Positions 47,335 through 57,201 of a stretch of 64,000 nucleotides of DNA are shown here, in pieces. The notes below the pieces were generated by a model that worked only from the letters and a program-made list of their open reading frames with translations, was not told the DNA's origin and ran no database searches. Location of the stretch: positions 124,001 through 188,000 of the forward strand of contig JAPFBL010000001.1 in the NCBI GenBank assembly GCA_026182355.1, written 5' to 3'. The DNA comes from Hermatobates lingyangjiaoensis (taxonomy: Eukaryota > Arthropoda > Insecta > Hemiptera > Hermatobatidae). A program made the position numbers and the translations under genes. The first letter of the stretch is position 1, and every line of letters begins with the position of its first letter.

Positions 47335-47428
47335 CCCCATTTCCCATAAAATGAAATGGGAAAACAAGACTAAGACCTTTCAACCGTAACAAGCAGTCTT
47401 GTTTTCCCATTTCATTTTGTGGTTTGAT
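47335..47428. mobile_element. Family A PLE ends, collapsed inverted pair
   Basis: GAAATGGGAAAACAAGACTA, then AGACCTTTCAACCGTAACAA in minus form, switches within AGCAGTCTTG to the plus form GTTTTCCCATTTCATT and GTGGTTTGATCA. The ribozyme is incomplete in both orientations. Confidence 0.75.
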
Positions 47429-47454
47429 CATATATATATATATATATATATATA

Positions 47455-47626
47455 AAACAGGAATTAGTCCTTTGAATAGTTTAACCTGCCATATTGCTTT
47501 AGTAATGTAATTTGTAATAGTTCGTTCATTTTCAAATATTCCTACATTTGGCTTTGAAAAAGATTTTGAACAAAATTGAAACGTCGGCAATGAGAGTTTG
47601 ATTGGAAGTGGAAGAAATTGACCACT
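47455..47626 (+). mobile_element. Family G PLE-like fragment with decayed hammerhead
   Basis: Bounded by TA microsatellites on both sides (47428-47454 and 47627-47657). Its right part reads TTGAAAAAGATTTTGAACAA then AATTGAAACGTCGGCAATG. ATTTT/AAAAT forms stem II, followed by GAAA, the palindrome ACGT, C and GGCAATG, which is a common PLE hammerhead ending. The CTGANGA core reads CTTTGAAAA, so it is probably inactive. There is no coding match. Confidence 0.45.
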
Positions 47627-47657
<31 letters not shown>

Positions 47658-47755
47658 AAGATTTCACATAAACACGTGAAATAACAATCAATGATCAAAC
47701 CACAATAAGAAATGGGAAAACATCTTTCCCATTTCTTATTGTGGTTTGATCATTG
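47658..47755. mobile_element. Family A terminal palindrome
   Basis: GATTTCACATAAACACGTGA, ATCAATGATCAAACCACAAT and AAGAAATGGGAAA in minus form join directly to the complement TTTCCCATTTCTTATTGTGG .. ATCATTGAT. The ribozyme between the arms is entirely missing. TA runs border both sides. Confidence 0.8.
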
Positions 47756-49417
47756 ATATATATATATATATATATATATTATTTTTTTCTGCGTGCTGTA
47801 CTCTGATATTAGGTTACTGTCAATGATATTGAGAAAAAATATATTACTCATTAGCCAGTTATACTCGTACATACTCAAATCAAGGTCAAAGCCGGCTATT
47901 TAGGATAATTTAAAACTTTCATTTTTGAGAGTTTCTAATTTTTGTACATAATGGATACAAGCTATTAGGTTACAATTGTGAATAAAATTGGATATTTGTC
48001 GACAAACATATCACCTCTTTATAGAGGAAGGAGTCCATTCCTCACACTTCAGTATAATCCAAAGATGCTATGATTATAAACACAAAAAATTTTTATATGA
48101 TATTTAATCCTTTTGTTCAAGGATACAATATATAGATTGATTAGAGAATTTTTTAGGACAAATCCATCATACCATGGAGAGCTACAGAAATTTATGTTTA
48201 TTGGTGGTCATTTTTTACATGTAGAATATTATTCTTCTTATATCACTTATAAATCAATAAAATACATTTCTTTTCCATTATACTTCTAAACATCAATTTC
48301 ATTTCAGTAGACTCACTCAAATAATTTCTAAGTCAATGAAAACAATGTAAATGAATATCAATCAATTCCACAAGTATAGCAGATTAGTCTATGATAAACA
48401 AACAGTTTTATAGTGTGAATGCTCTTTGCCCTAATTGAAATTACGTGGACATTTTTTTTTAAATTTTTAATTTTTTGTTCCATATTTGGCAAATTTTCTT
48501 GCTTTTTTTAATGAGCCGTTTAGCGTCAAAAAATCATTTTTGAAAACAGAAAATGTACTGTATCGCCGTTTTGGTGAATATAATTTTAAAAAAAAATACC
48601 TAACTCATCCACCTCAGGATGTCTATTTTAAGGTGTATTTTCGTTTTGATCCATTCAACGGTATGCCTTGTATCACTCTCACAACTTTTCAGATTTAATT
48701 GAAATCCAATTTTTTTAAATTTTATTGAAAAAACAAATATTTTCTGTTCTTTTAGAAATTGAAGGTATTTTTCGTTTATTGGTTTTGTAGCCTCAAAGAT
48801 AATGCCAAAATTTCAAGAGTAAAGAATTAGCAGTTTAGGAGAAAAAAAGGTCCAAAAATAGGTTTTTGACAAAAAGAGTGACTTTTCAATCATGCATAAT
48901 TGCTCCCAAACAATAGGGCTCATCTAGAATATGAGGCCCATTTTTGTGTAAAATATCAACTTGATCCATGAAAGATTCTGGACCGTAGCTTGTCCACAAG
49001 CTTTCTCGCCTACTGGTCTTTTTCCGTGTATAACTTGCTGTTAAACCTTGCCACCCAACAACAAACACTGATGAGCATTAATACGTTAGCTAAGAAAGAC
49101 GTTTTTTTTTTTTAATAATGAAACATAAGAAATTCATTGTGCGAGAAAAGTTGAATTCTTTGTTGAATTCAACGTAAGCCAGGTCAAAACATTTAGGAAC
49201 TAGTAACACATATCGTTCAAGATGATACTTCATACGACATTACTTCGATTAAGTACTCTCAGGATGTAGCTCATCGCCGTAAATGATTGCCGTAAAAAGA
49301 GCACTCAGTGCAATTACTGTAGTTTAACAGATCACCTAAAAGGAGTTTGTCACAAAAAGCAAAACTTTTCCAGAAAGAAGAGCCTCAATTTTGTACCGTC
49401 AGTCAAAACTGTTTTTT

Positions 49418-50937
49418 TACTTTACTATAAGTAAAGTATAGTGATCGTGAAAAAATTCGATCTCGAGATTTTGACGGAAGTACATGTTTTGAGGTCCCAG
49501 AAGTCGTTTTATGAAGTTCTTACGATGACGTCTGTGTGTGTGTGGGTGGGTGGGTGGGTGAGTGTGTTAGCATTGCTTGTTACCACGCTACGGTCCAGAA
49601 TCTTTGATGGATCAAGTTGATATTTTACACAAAAATGGGCCTCATAAAGACGAAGAGTTTTGAAATTTTGACATTATCTTTGAGGTTTCAAATGCAACAA
49701 ACGAAAAATATATTCAGAATTTTCAAACAACAGGAAATACTTTTTTTTCAATAAAATGTAAAAATTTTGACTTATAATTCAATCTCAAACCTTGTGAGAG
49801 CGATACAAGCCATACTGTTTGACGGACAAGAATGAAACTATGCCTATAAATAGAACATTATATGGAGAATGAGTTGAGATATTTTTTTTCAAAATTCCAT
49901 TCGCTAAAGGGTCGTTACAGTACGAATTGTGTTTTCAGAAAATGTTTTTTTGACGCTAAACGGCTCGTTAAAAAATAATGAAAATTTGACAAAAATGGAA
50001 CAAAAAATTAGCAATTCATAAAAAAAAAATCATGAAGTTTCAATTACGGGAAAGAGCAATAACGATATAAAAACTCTTTGTTTACCCTAGACTAAGAGAT
50101 CACCTGCTATACTTGTCGAATTTTTTGTATTTTTTTACATTGTTTACATTGACTTAGAAATTTTTTGAGCGAATCCACTGAGATAAAATTGATGTTTCTA
50201 ATGGAAAAATGAAAATATATTATTGACTTATAAGAGATGTAAGAGGAATAATATTGTGCAGGTAAATGGTAACACTCATTAAAAAAAAATTCGTATATAT
50301 GTTATTTGACAAAGGGGAAGGAAAATGATCTTATTAAATACTAAGAAGCCATAAAATTCCCAGTATAATAATTCTGTTAAAAACCAAAAATGTAAAAGAT
50401 AATTCAAAATTTAAATCTTTCGTTTAGAGATTAATAACTGTAATTATCGTACATCTTTAATTAACAAATCACCTTAAGACAACATTTTCTTCGCTGTTTA
50501 AGAAGTTTTTCAGAGAAAAAAAGTGTATTTTACTGTTTCAAATTTGAAATTTTACTTTAATATTCAATGTAGAAGGATGTCAAGTAAACGATGTAAGAAA
50601 TCTACTGGCTATTTGAACAATAGCCATGTTCTCTTGTAGGATAATATTTCGTTTCAAGAAATGTTCACATTGGTTTTTCAAAAATGTTATTACTGCTGTA
50701 GTTATACTAATGAAATTATTTGCAAATAATAAATTATTTGTGATGTACAAAAATAAGCTTATAAATTGATATGTCCTTCAATCACTATCTGTACTACCTC
50801 ACGAATGCAATGCTAATAATTATATCCCATTTAGATGTTTACGTTACGCTTATATGATACGTTATGTTTTATATACTCAAAAAATTTGACATTGAGTTAC
50901 TTATAGTAAAGTAGAGTGTAGGCCACTCCAGATTTTA
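49418..50937 (+). repeat. Rpt1 copy 4 (short form)
   Basis: A complete short-form copy from ACTTTACTATAAGTAAAGTA to CACTCCAGATTTT. It is closely similar to copy 2 throughout, including the CTGTGTGTGTGTGGGTGGG simple repeat at 49531-49565, GGTCCAGAATCTTTGATGG and the terminal TTACTTATAGTAAAGTAGAG. About 100 bp present in copy 2 after the GGACCGTAGC block is missing here (near 49645). No coding frame. Confidence 0.8.
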
Positions 50938-51699
50938 TTTTTATTCATTGATGGCAAAACTTACGTCATTATGCTGGGTATTGATGGACAAGAAACTATA
51001 TTCATGCAATAGTGAAAAAAATCAATAAGCTATTATGAAGTAGCAAGCAAACACAACCTGCCAGTAGTGGGTAGTTTTATCGATCGAACGTCTGATTTGT
51101 TGTCCGGAAACCAACATACTATTCGATTTACGGTAACAGTGCTAGCAGTTTGGTTAACACATGCCATAAAGCAGACACAAAGACTGTAGGTAAATGTCAA
51201 CAACCTGTGTAAGGGATTTCCTGACCTATGGAATCCAGAACTAACATGTCTGAAGGACTTCAAACTAGAGTTGATATTGAAGAGTCGTGTCTTTCAAAAA
51301 CAAACATACACTTGTTCTATTGGATTTGGAAGAACTAATTGAACTGTCAATACTACCAAAATGAAGAATTCCTTAAATTGTTTAGCTAGTTCAACGCAAC
51401 CAAGTTGTCAAAATAAATGGACTAGGATTTCAGTTTATTTTTGTTTTTTTCATTACGACACTAGTAACTGAGAAGTTTGTTTTTCTGAACAAGTTTAAAT
51501 ATTTTAATACAGGGAAAGAAGTTGAAGTGTGACAATAAGCATGGAGATGATCACACCAAGCATCAGAGAGCTGCGGCATCAATTTAGAAATGAAAAGAAG
51601 AAAATCTTATACTGAAGATATAAAAAGATTAAAATTATATTGATAAACATAAAATCTGGCGATTGATTCAACAATATATCCATATTAATATCTAATCCA
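50938..51699. other. Non-coding DNA, no gene seen
   Basis: No supportable feature. The 76-codon minus-strand frame at 51033-51263 has no recognisable motif. Confidence 0.45.
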
Positions 51700-52020
51700 C
51701 TGTAAGAAATTCAGAAATGTAACTGAGATCTTTTAACCAAAACAACCTTTTTTGTCAGAGTTTCACTCTTACTGAAACAAGTGATCGAAGACATCGGATA
51801 GGTATTGAGAAGACAGGGTGGCGAAAAAAGGTTTTTTGAATGACGTAAAGTCCCAGAAAGGAGAATAAACGGTTGAGCGAGACAATCAGGTTAGACAAAA
51901 GAGTTAAGGAAAAAATGAGTAAAAAACTATCTACTAGTTTTCAGCCATTGTAGGCAAAGTTGTTGATCTGTTAACACTGAATCTAACTTGAATAAACCAT
52001 TACTGATGTTTATCGGATTT
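51700..52020 (-). mobile_element. Diverged family A PLE 3' relic
   Basis: GAGATCTTTTAACC, TTTGTCAGAGT, CATCGGATAGGTATTGAGAAG and GAGTAAAAAACTATCTACTA follow the complement of the family A tail (compare GATAGTTTTTTACTC at 23473). The ribozyme has lost key bases. It shares its distal part (GAATAAACCATTACTGATGTTT) with 32140-32440. Confidence 0.6.
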
Positions 52021-52756
52021 GATCTATTAAATTTAATTTAAAAGAACTCCACAATATTTTTTATGGGCATGTATTCTCCATATATGATCAGTTTAACTTT
52101 TGTTCAATTTATATCATCTAGATTTATAATTTTATAAGTGAATAAATTATTACATAAATCACTTTTACACACTGTCGGTGTGTGAGAATATCTGACTCTA
52201 ATTTTAGTCACATTTATGAATTTTTTCCCGAGTTTAAACGATTTTCATTTCATATGTTTCTTCAGAAAATTTAGAAAAATACTTTTAAATTAATCCCTCC
52301 CTTCCCAATTAATTTAAATGTGGCTCAATTCATTATATCAGTTATATAAAAAAGAGAATTATTGTCCTGAAACAATATGACAAGTGTCTACTGTAAGATG
52401 AAATTTTACCTTTTTTCTTTAGTGTCCTATTCCTCATTTCATTTTTAAGACCATCAATGTTCGGCATACGATAGTCATATTATGGCGATACTTGATTACA
52501 ATTGCAAGTATTATCAAAATATGTTTAAATCTTGGCTTAAGAGATTTCAAAACATGTAAATCAGTAAAACAAAGATTTTCCATAATTAATTAATATATTC
52601 TAATTAAATTAAGTAAAAATTCATCATTTCCATTTTGTTGAATAAAGGGTTTTTTTTTTAAGAAACTCCTTCAAATATGTATTTAAACAAAATATTTTGT
52701 AAAAAAAATATATATAACAATATAAGTATATAGAAAAAAATAAATACACTTTTTCT

Positions 52757-53200
52757 TTTACAACATAGATTATGCGGAGACGGTAGTAATTTAAATCAGC
52801 TCTTTTTATCTTTCTAGAAAACTTCAAATTTTTTTTTAAATTACGAATTAATAAATTTTGATACGAAAAAATCTTTACAAGGTGATTTGGTTACAGTTAT
52901 TTGAAGTTGAGTTTTGAATTTTAAGGGCTTAACATAATAAACTCATATAATAAACCAAATAGTTAAAATTTGTTTTATATTTTAATAATTTTATATTGAT
53001 GAACTCGCTCAGTTATGTTATTGTAGTGGCAATAAGAAATAAGACCTTTCCTCTATAAATCGGAAGTGATTTAGCTATCTTATACTTCAGTAGTGCAAGT
53101 GGAGACACGAATACAAAGACATTTCCTCATATAACATTGATTATGCGCAGACAGCAGTAATTCAAATCAGCGCTTTTTTATTTTTCTAGAAAACATTAAT
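52757..53200. repeat. Pair of diverged direct repeats
   Basis: About 65 bp around GATTATGCGGAGACGGTAGT .. TTCTAGAAAAC (52765-52823) recurs around GATTATGCGCAGACAGCAGT .. TTCTAGAAAAC (53140-53195) at about 85 percent identity, 370 bp apart. On the minus strand each could encode a short KI(K)(R)ADLNY-like peptide, but I do not know its origin. It is probably a dispersed repeat. Confidence 0.5.
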
Positions 53201-54148
53201 TTTAAATTGAATATTTTTCTTAATGTGAATATTGCATGATAAAAATGAAATGAATCCCGGATAATAGAATAGAAAATATTGCACAAACAGAATAATATTA
53301 CGTTTCTCCTGTACATTCTTCTTTCAATACCTTTTCATTCTGAACATCACTAAATTAATTAATAACATAATTTGAATGCATCAGTTTTATGGAGAGTAAT
53401 AATAAAGCTTTTGAACAACACTCAATAACACCGGTGTATGACTATTCTCTTTTTTATCATCTATACTTTTTATAAGCAGCACATAATTAAAAAAAAAGAA
53501 AGGTCCTATAAATGCTATATGAATATTTTTTTCTTTTAACTCTTTCTAAACCATACTGCACTTAATACCAAGTCTGTAAGAATGCTCCATTTTCATTTTA
53601 CTATAACCAATCTACGGAAATCGATGGAACATATATCTGGTTCAGTTGTATTAAAACAGTTTCTAGGTTTTTGTTGTGTCACTGACACACCACGGCTTAT
53701 GCTCATATAACCTTTAAACGTGGATGTTAATCCACTCTATAAAAGAAAAGTGCAGCTCTGTTTTGTCTATAAGGTACATAGGGTTATCTTTTAACCCTTA
53801 ATCAAATGATTGAGATATAAAAGCGATTAATTTTTATTGTAATAGATAAAAAACTAGGGCCTCATAAAAATAAATCAAGTAATGAAGCTGGTTATAAACG
53901 AGCTTGATAATATATCTGCTTATACTTAATTTCAGTGTAAAAAGACTTCAGATTTTTTAATAAATATTTGTTTGATACAGTAATATTATTAAGAAAAGAT
54001 AAATATCAAATCTCAAATTTCTGGAGGCAGCTGAAATATGCATAGTTTTCTTAATAATATTATGATAATTGCTGTTTAAGATATTTCTACAATTGTTGAA
54101 AGGGATTTCTATTCAGGTAATCGTTTTTCTGGTTTGAGTTACTTCAGT

Positions 54149-54421
54149 TTAAATGGCTTGTTGAAGCGGCTCTCTTATCACGAAGCCTACAGCACTCGTT
54201 CTTCCAGAGGAGACCATGTTTAATTCATTGTGTAGTGTGCGGGGACTGCCTAAATCAGCCAACTCTGTCAAAGTGGACATTATTGTCCATTCTCTTGTAG
54301 TTTTTAAACTATCTTGATAGGTCTGAAACGAACTAAACCCAATTCTGTTGAGGATGTCAAATATAACCTTCTCCTGTAATTCTTTAACTGCCCCAATCGT
54401 TATTTTTGAATTTGCAGGAAT
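54149..54421 (-). CDS. Unidentified 90-codon open frame, partly duplicated nearby
   Basis: The minus-strand frame is open from a stop at about 54428 to the stop at 54149-54151. It reads IPANSKITIGAVKELQEKVI, FDILNRIGFSSFQTYQDSLK, TTREWTIMSTLTELADLGSP and then RTLHNELNMVSSGRTSAVGF. Base composition and amino-acid mix look coding, unlike the AT-driven frames elsewhere. There is no early ATG: the first Met is about 45 codons in, so it may be an exon or a truncated transposon or processed fragment. I do not recognise the family. The first ~45 codons are repeated in inverted orientation at 54789-54926. Confidence 0.4.
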   Translation of the reverse strand: MPANSKITIGAVKELQEKVIFDILNRIGFSSFQTYQDSLKTTREWTIMSTLTELADLGSPRTLHNELNMVSSGRTSAVGFVIREPLQQAI

Positions 54422-54788
54422 AAAAAGTTACAATGTCATTGCAAATTTCATTTCAATTATCGCAATAACCGACATATATCATTGAATAATAAAAAAAAAT
54501 TACATCAATAATAGCATATTATTAGTAATAGAGGGATAACTTGAAATGAGTTTTATTTCACTCATAAATTATAAAGATTTTATTTTAAACAAGCTCAAAC
54601 TAACTTCAATAATCATTTAATACATTATTATTAGAAACAGGACAATAATTCCGTACAGTAAGGCAAAAAAACTATTGAATTCACAATCATATATTTAAAA
54701 TGTTTCTTAACTGAATTAAATTTCATAGCTTTGATGATATTTTTATATCTAGTAAAGTTGAATCTAGACAACTCTTACTAGAGTTTTT

Positions 54789-54926
54789 ATTCCTGCAAAT
54801 TCAAAAATAACGATTGGGGCAGTTAAAGAATTACAGGAGAAGGTTATATTTGACATCCTCAACAGAATTGTGTTTAGTTTGTTTCAGACCAATCAAGATA
54901 GTTTAAAAACTACAAGGGAATGCTAG
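54789..54926 (+). pseudogene. Inverted partial copy of the unidentified frame
   Basis: The plus strand repeats the first ~45 codons of the frame at 54149-54421, with three amino-acid changes (G to V, S to L, Y to N), then hits a stop right after TTREC. The inverted arms (about 54291-54430 and 54780-54921) are about 97 percent identical over roughly 140 bp, with about 350 bp of AT-rich DNA between them. Confidence 0.5.
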
Positions 54927-55302
54927 TAGTTTTGGTTTTTGAAAACAAAAAAAAAACCAAATTTATTCTATTCGTGTGTTTTTAAGCACACATTTAAGTA
55001 ATAACCATATATTCGGTTATTACAAATAAAGTTTACTAATATTTAATTTTGTAATGATGTTATTTTATTAATATATCTTAATTTGTTTTCCATTTTAAAT
55101 ATATTAAAAATAATTACTTTTCTAAGCTAACATTATAATGCAATAACTTTTAGTTTTAGAAAATACTTAGCCTGTTTCAGAAAGTTAAATTACTTGTAAA
55201 ATTGTAAATTGATAATACTCTTCTCAAAGGCATTTCAGGACGTAAATTTGCATTCTATAATTGAATTGATATTTAGATTGAGTTTAGTTTTAGTCGCACT
55301 CT

Positions 55303-55440
55303 TTTTTACTTTGCTATAAGTAAAGTATAGGAATCGAGAGAAAAATTTATCTCATGATTTTAAGGGAATTACACGTTTTCAGGTCACAAATATCATTTTA
55401 AGAAATTTTAAAGTGGGTGGATGAGTGTGTTTCAGAATAA
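55303..55440 (+). repeat. Rpt1 fragment (5' end)
   Basis: TTTTTTACTTTGCTATAAGT, AAAGTATAGGAATCG, GATTTTAAGGGAATTACACG, TTTTCAGGTCAC and GTGGGTGGATGAGTGTGTT follow the left end of Rpt1. Homology stops soon after the simple-repeat site. Confidence 0.7.
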
Positions 55441-55886
55441 TGCTACATGGGTATGTTCATATGTTTATTGTAGTGTATCTGGACTGAGTTTTAAGTGCAG
55501 AATTTCAAGTTGGAATGAGGAAATCAAATTAAAATTACTATAATTCATACTAATAGGTAACGATGTGTACAAAATAGGTTTATAAAATTATGAATTTCAA
55601 AAGTAAAATACTTAAATATTAAAAATTACCTCTTATACCTTGCTATTTCATTAATGTGTTTTGTAAAAGAATCCTAAATTACCAAAACAAACAATGGTGT
55701 AGACATGCTTGGTATGAATACTGCTTGGTATTTATAAGCAAATACTGCTTATAATAAATAAATACATAAACACTGTTTCTAATAACGTTTCTTTCATACA
55801 TCCAACTCCAATATGTCTGACTTATCTTTTACTGATATTATATATATATATCAATGATCAAACCACAATAAGAAATGGGAAAACAA

Positions 55887-55929
55887 GACTAAGATCTTTC
55901 AACCGTAACAAGCGGTCTTCGTCAGAGTC
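55887..55929 (-). ncRNA. Hammerhead ribozyme motif, family A (minus copy)
   Basis: Identical over its whole length to the motif at 18077-18119: GACT, CTGACGA, stem II GACCG/CGGTT with loop CTTGTTA, GAAA, AGATCT, T and AGTC. All conserved positions are intact. Confidence 0.72.
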
Positions 55930-55941
55930 AAAAACCCAACT

Positions 55942-55984
55942 GACTCTGACGAAGACCGCTTGGTACGGTTGAAAGATCTTAGTC
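55942..55984 (+). ncRNA. Hammerhead ribozyme motif, family A (plus copy)
   Basis: GACT (55942-55945), CTGACGA (55946-55952), A, GACCG (55954-55958), loop CTTGGTA, CGGTT (55966-55970), GAAA (55971-55974), AGATCT, T17 at 55980, then AGTC (55981-55984), which pairs with GACT. It differs from the minus copy only by one base in loop II. Predicted cleavage lies between 55980 and 55981. Confidence 0.72.
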
Positions 55985-56047
55985 TTGTTTTCCCATTTCT
56001 TATTGTGGTTTGATCATTGATTGTTGTTTCACGTGTTTATGTGAAAT

Positions 56048-56050
<3 letters not shown>

Positions 56051-56078
<28 letters not shown>

Positions 56079-56079
56079 A
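56051..56079. repeat. (TA)n microsatellite
   Basis: A TA run between family A and family C ends. Confidence 0.95.
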
Positions 56080-56498
56080 CTTTAAATTACACAAAGCACG
56101 ACACAGAAAAGAGAATACAAAGAAAACTTACAGAATTTAATATTTCGAACTGTTGTTCGTCATCAGGAGAGTAGACTAGTAGAGAGGACGAAGTGAGAGA
56201 GATCTCCCCACGTCGAAGAACGGAGCGCGAATGAAGAAATAAAGAGTCAACCGAAGAGAGCAGCACTAGCGTAAAAAAGGAGCTAGGCACTAAACGTCGG
56301 AGAACGGAGAAAGCAAAAACAAAAGATAAAATTTTAAAATTAAAAATTATAAAAAAGGAAATAATAAAAAAAATAAATAAATATATGAAATAAAAAATAT
56401 ATATATAATAAAAAAAGGAAAAAAATAATAAAATAAATATATATATATATATGAATATGAATATATAAGTTAAAAATAAAAGGAAAAACAAATAAAAG
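56080..56498 (-). mobile_element. Family C PLE 3' region
   Basis: Read on the minus strand, this follows the ORF stop: an AT-rich stretch, a GC-richer segment with GTTCTTCGACGTGGGGAGAT, the ribozyme, and the terminus GTCGTGCTTTGTGTAATTTA. The terminus recurs at 57201-57240. The 134-codon frame across it (56087-56491) is low-complexity and not a gene. Confidence 0.7.
56136..56178 (-). ncRNA. Hammerhead ribozyme motif, family C
   Basis: CTC, CTGATGA core, C, GAAC/GTTC (4-bp stem II, loop AACA), GAAA, ATAT, T, then AAATTC. The core is canonical. The first stem I pair is lost here (C opposite A); the other family C copy at 57253-57295 has GAATTC and keeps it. Confidence 0.6.
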
Positions 56499-56714
56499 TT
56501 AACGCTTCTGATTTAAACCGGGATCTGATCGGGCCCCCAATAACCATATGTGGGCCTCCTCAGACGCTCTTAATGTCAAACTACGGTCATCAGTGGTCAC
56601 TAGCTTAATGATTTGAACAGAAAAGCAGTCATTAAAAGAAAGGTTATGGCTGTTGGCATGGATAGCTACAGGAAGCTGTTTGCGCTGACCGACCGAAGCT
56701 CTATGGTTGTTCAA
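56499..56714 (-). CDS. C-terminal PLE endonuclease fragment (family C)
   Basis: The 71 codons begin MNNHRASVGQRKQLPVAIHA and end EEAHIWLLGARSDPGLNQKR. They align closely with the last 70 residues of the family B protein (MNNHRLSVGKR.. EEAHIWLLGARSKPGLN), so B and C are sister families. The GIY and YIG motifs lie upstream and are lost; the 5' break is at a short TA-rich tract (56715-56735). It would not be a functional nuclease. Confidence 0.75.
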   Translation of the reverse strand: MNNHRASVGQRKQLPVAIHANSHNLSFNDCFSVQIIKLVTTDDRSLTLRASEEAHIWLLGARSDPGLNQKR

Positions 56715-56734
56715 ACGCTATATATAAATATATA

Positions 56735-56926
56735 TGCTTTTAAAAACTGAATGTCTGTTTCCACTTGATTTAATTTTGTCTTATATTTTTCCAAATTACG
56801 AAATTTTTTCTTCAACTCAGAACTCAACTTAAAAAACTCTACAGACATCCAGTTTTTAAAAGCATGTAACAGACATCCAGTTTTTAAAAGCATGTATTGA
56901 AGAAGGACTGCTCCCAACTTTTACAA
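56735..56926. mobile_element. Family D PLE coding fragments, inverted
   Basis: The left part (56735-56846, minus form) encodes SELKKKFRNLEKYKTKLNQV and ETDIQFLKA as in the 23722-24440 copy. The right part (56848-56926, plus form) holds a direct duplication of ACAGACATCCAGTTTTTAAA with AGCATG, then the CIEEGLLPTF codons, and ends in TA. The ribozyme is absent. Confidence 0.7.
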
Positions 56927-56951
56927 ATATATATATATATATATATATAGA
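56926..56951. repeat. (TA)n microsatellite
   Basis: A TA run between family D and family H fragments. Confidence 0.95.
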
Positions 56952-57134
56952 TTAATTTACCACAATGAAAACAATTTTTTAAAACAATGCTCTAAGGCCT
57001 TTCGTTAACACTCTTCGGAGAGCAAGTGAACTAAAATATGATATTTTTTTTAGTTCACTTGCTCTCCGAAGATGTGTTAACGAAAGGCCTTAGAGCATTG
57101 TTTTAAAAAATTGTTTTCATTGTGGTAAATTAAT
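56950..57134. mobile_element. Family H PLE ends as a near-perfect hairpin
   Basis: Arms of about 85 bp (56950-57035 and 57047-57134) are inverted complements with very few differences and an 11-bp centre. Each arm contains a hammerhead-like motif. The outer edges read GATTAATTTACCACAATGAA and its complement. Confidence 0.8.
57061..57096 (+). ncRNA. Hammerhead-like motif, family H (U4 to C variant)
   Basis: GCTCT, CCGAAGA (CTGAAGA expected), T, GT/AC (2-bp stem II, loop GTTA), GAAA, AGGCCT, T, then AGAGC, which pairs with GCTCT over 5 bp. Stem III AGGCCT is a 6-base palindrome. The U4-to-C change is also present in the opposite arm (56995-57024, minus strand), so it is not a one-copy mutation. 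It is expected to weaken cleavage. Confidence 0.5.
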
Positions 57135-57166
57135 CCATCTATTATATCAAGTGTTATTTTGATTAT

Positions 57167-57168
57167 TA

Positions 57169-57201
<33 letters not shown>
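57167..57201. repeat. (TA)n microsatellite
   Basis: A TA run between family H and family C fragments. Confidence 0.95.

Larger units (their letters stand above)
46716..48996 (-). repeat. Rpt1 copy 3 (long form), interrupted by PLE insertions
   Basis: On the plus strand it opens AATTTGGAGTGGCC .. ATTACTATAAGTAA and runs to AAAGATTCTGGACCGTAGCT, where homology stops before the usual simple repeat and terminal palindrome. It carries the long-form segment (about 48000-48180) also seen in copy 1. Two blocks of foreign sequence interrupt it: 46835-46925 and about 47335-47780, both made of PLE ends. Its truncated edge lies only 420 bp from the start of copy 4, which runs in the opposite direction. 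Confidence 0.75.
55851..56050. mobile_element. Head-to-head family A PLE ends, best preserved pair
   Basis: A minus-form end (55851-55940) and a plus-form end (55940-56050) meet at AAAAACCCAACTGACTC. Both carry complete ribozyme cores, the AGAAATGGGAAAACAAGACT arm and the ATCAATGATCAAACC block. The plus side continues to the terminal TTTCACGTGTTTATGTGAAA palindrome. TA runs border both sides. This is the reference copy for family A in this window. Confidence 0.85.

Noticed and set aside
47306..47698. 130-codon minus-strand open frame
   Set aside because: It crosses two TA microsatellites and three unrelated PLE pieces inside Rpt1, so it cannot be one gene.
56087..56491. 134-codon minus-strand open frame rich in F, I and Y
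   Set aside because: It covers the untranslated tail and ribozyme of a family C PLE and a TA-rich tract; low-complexity artefact.
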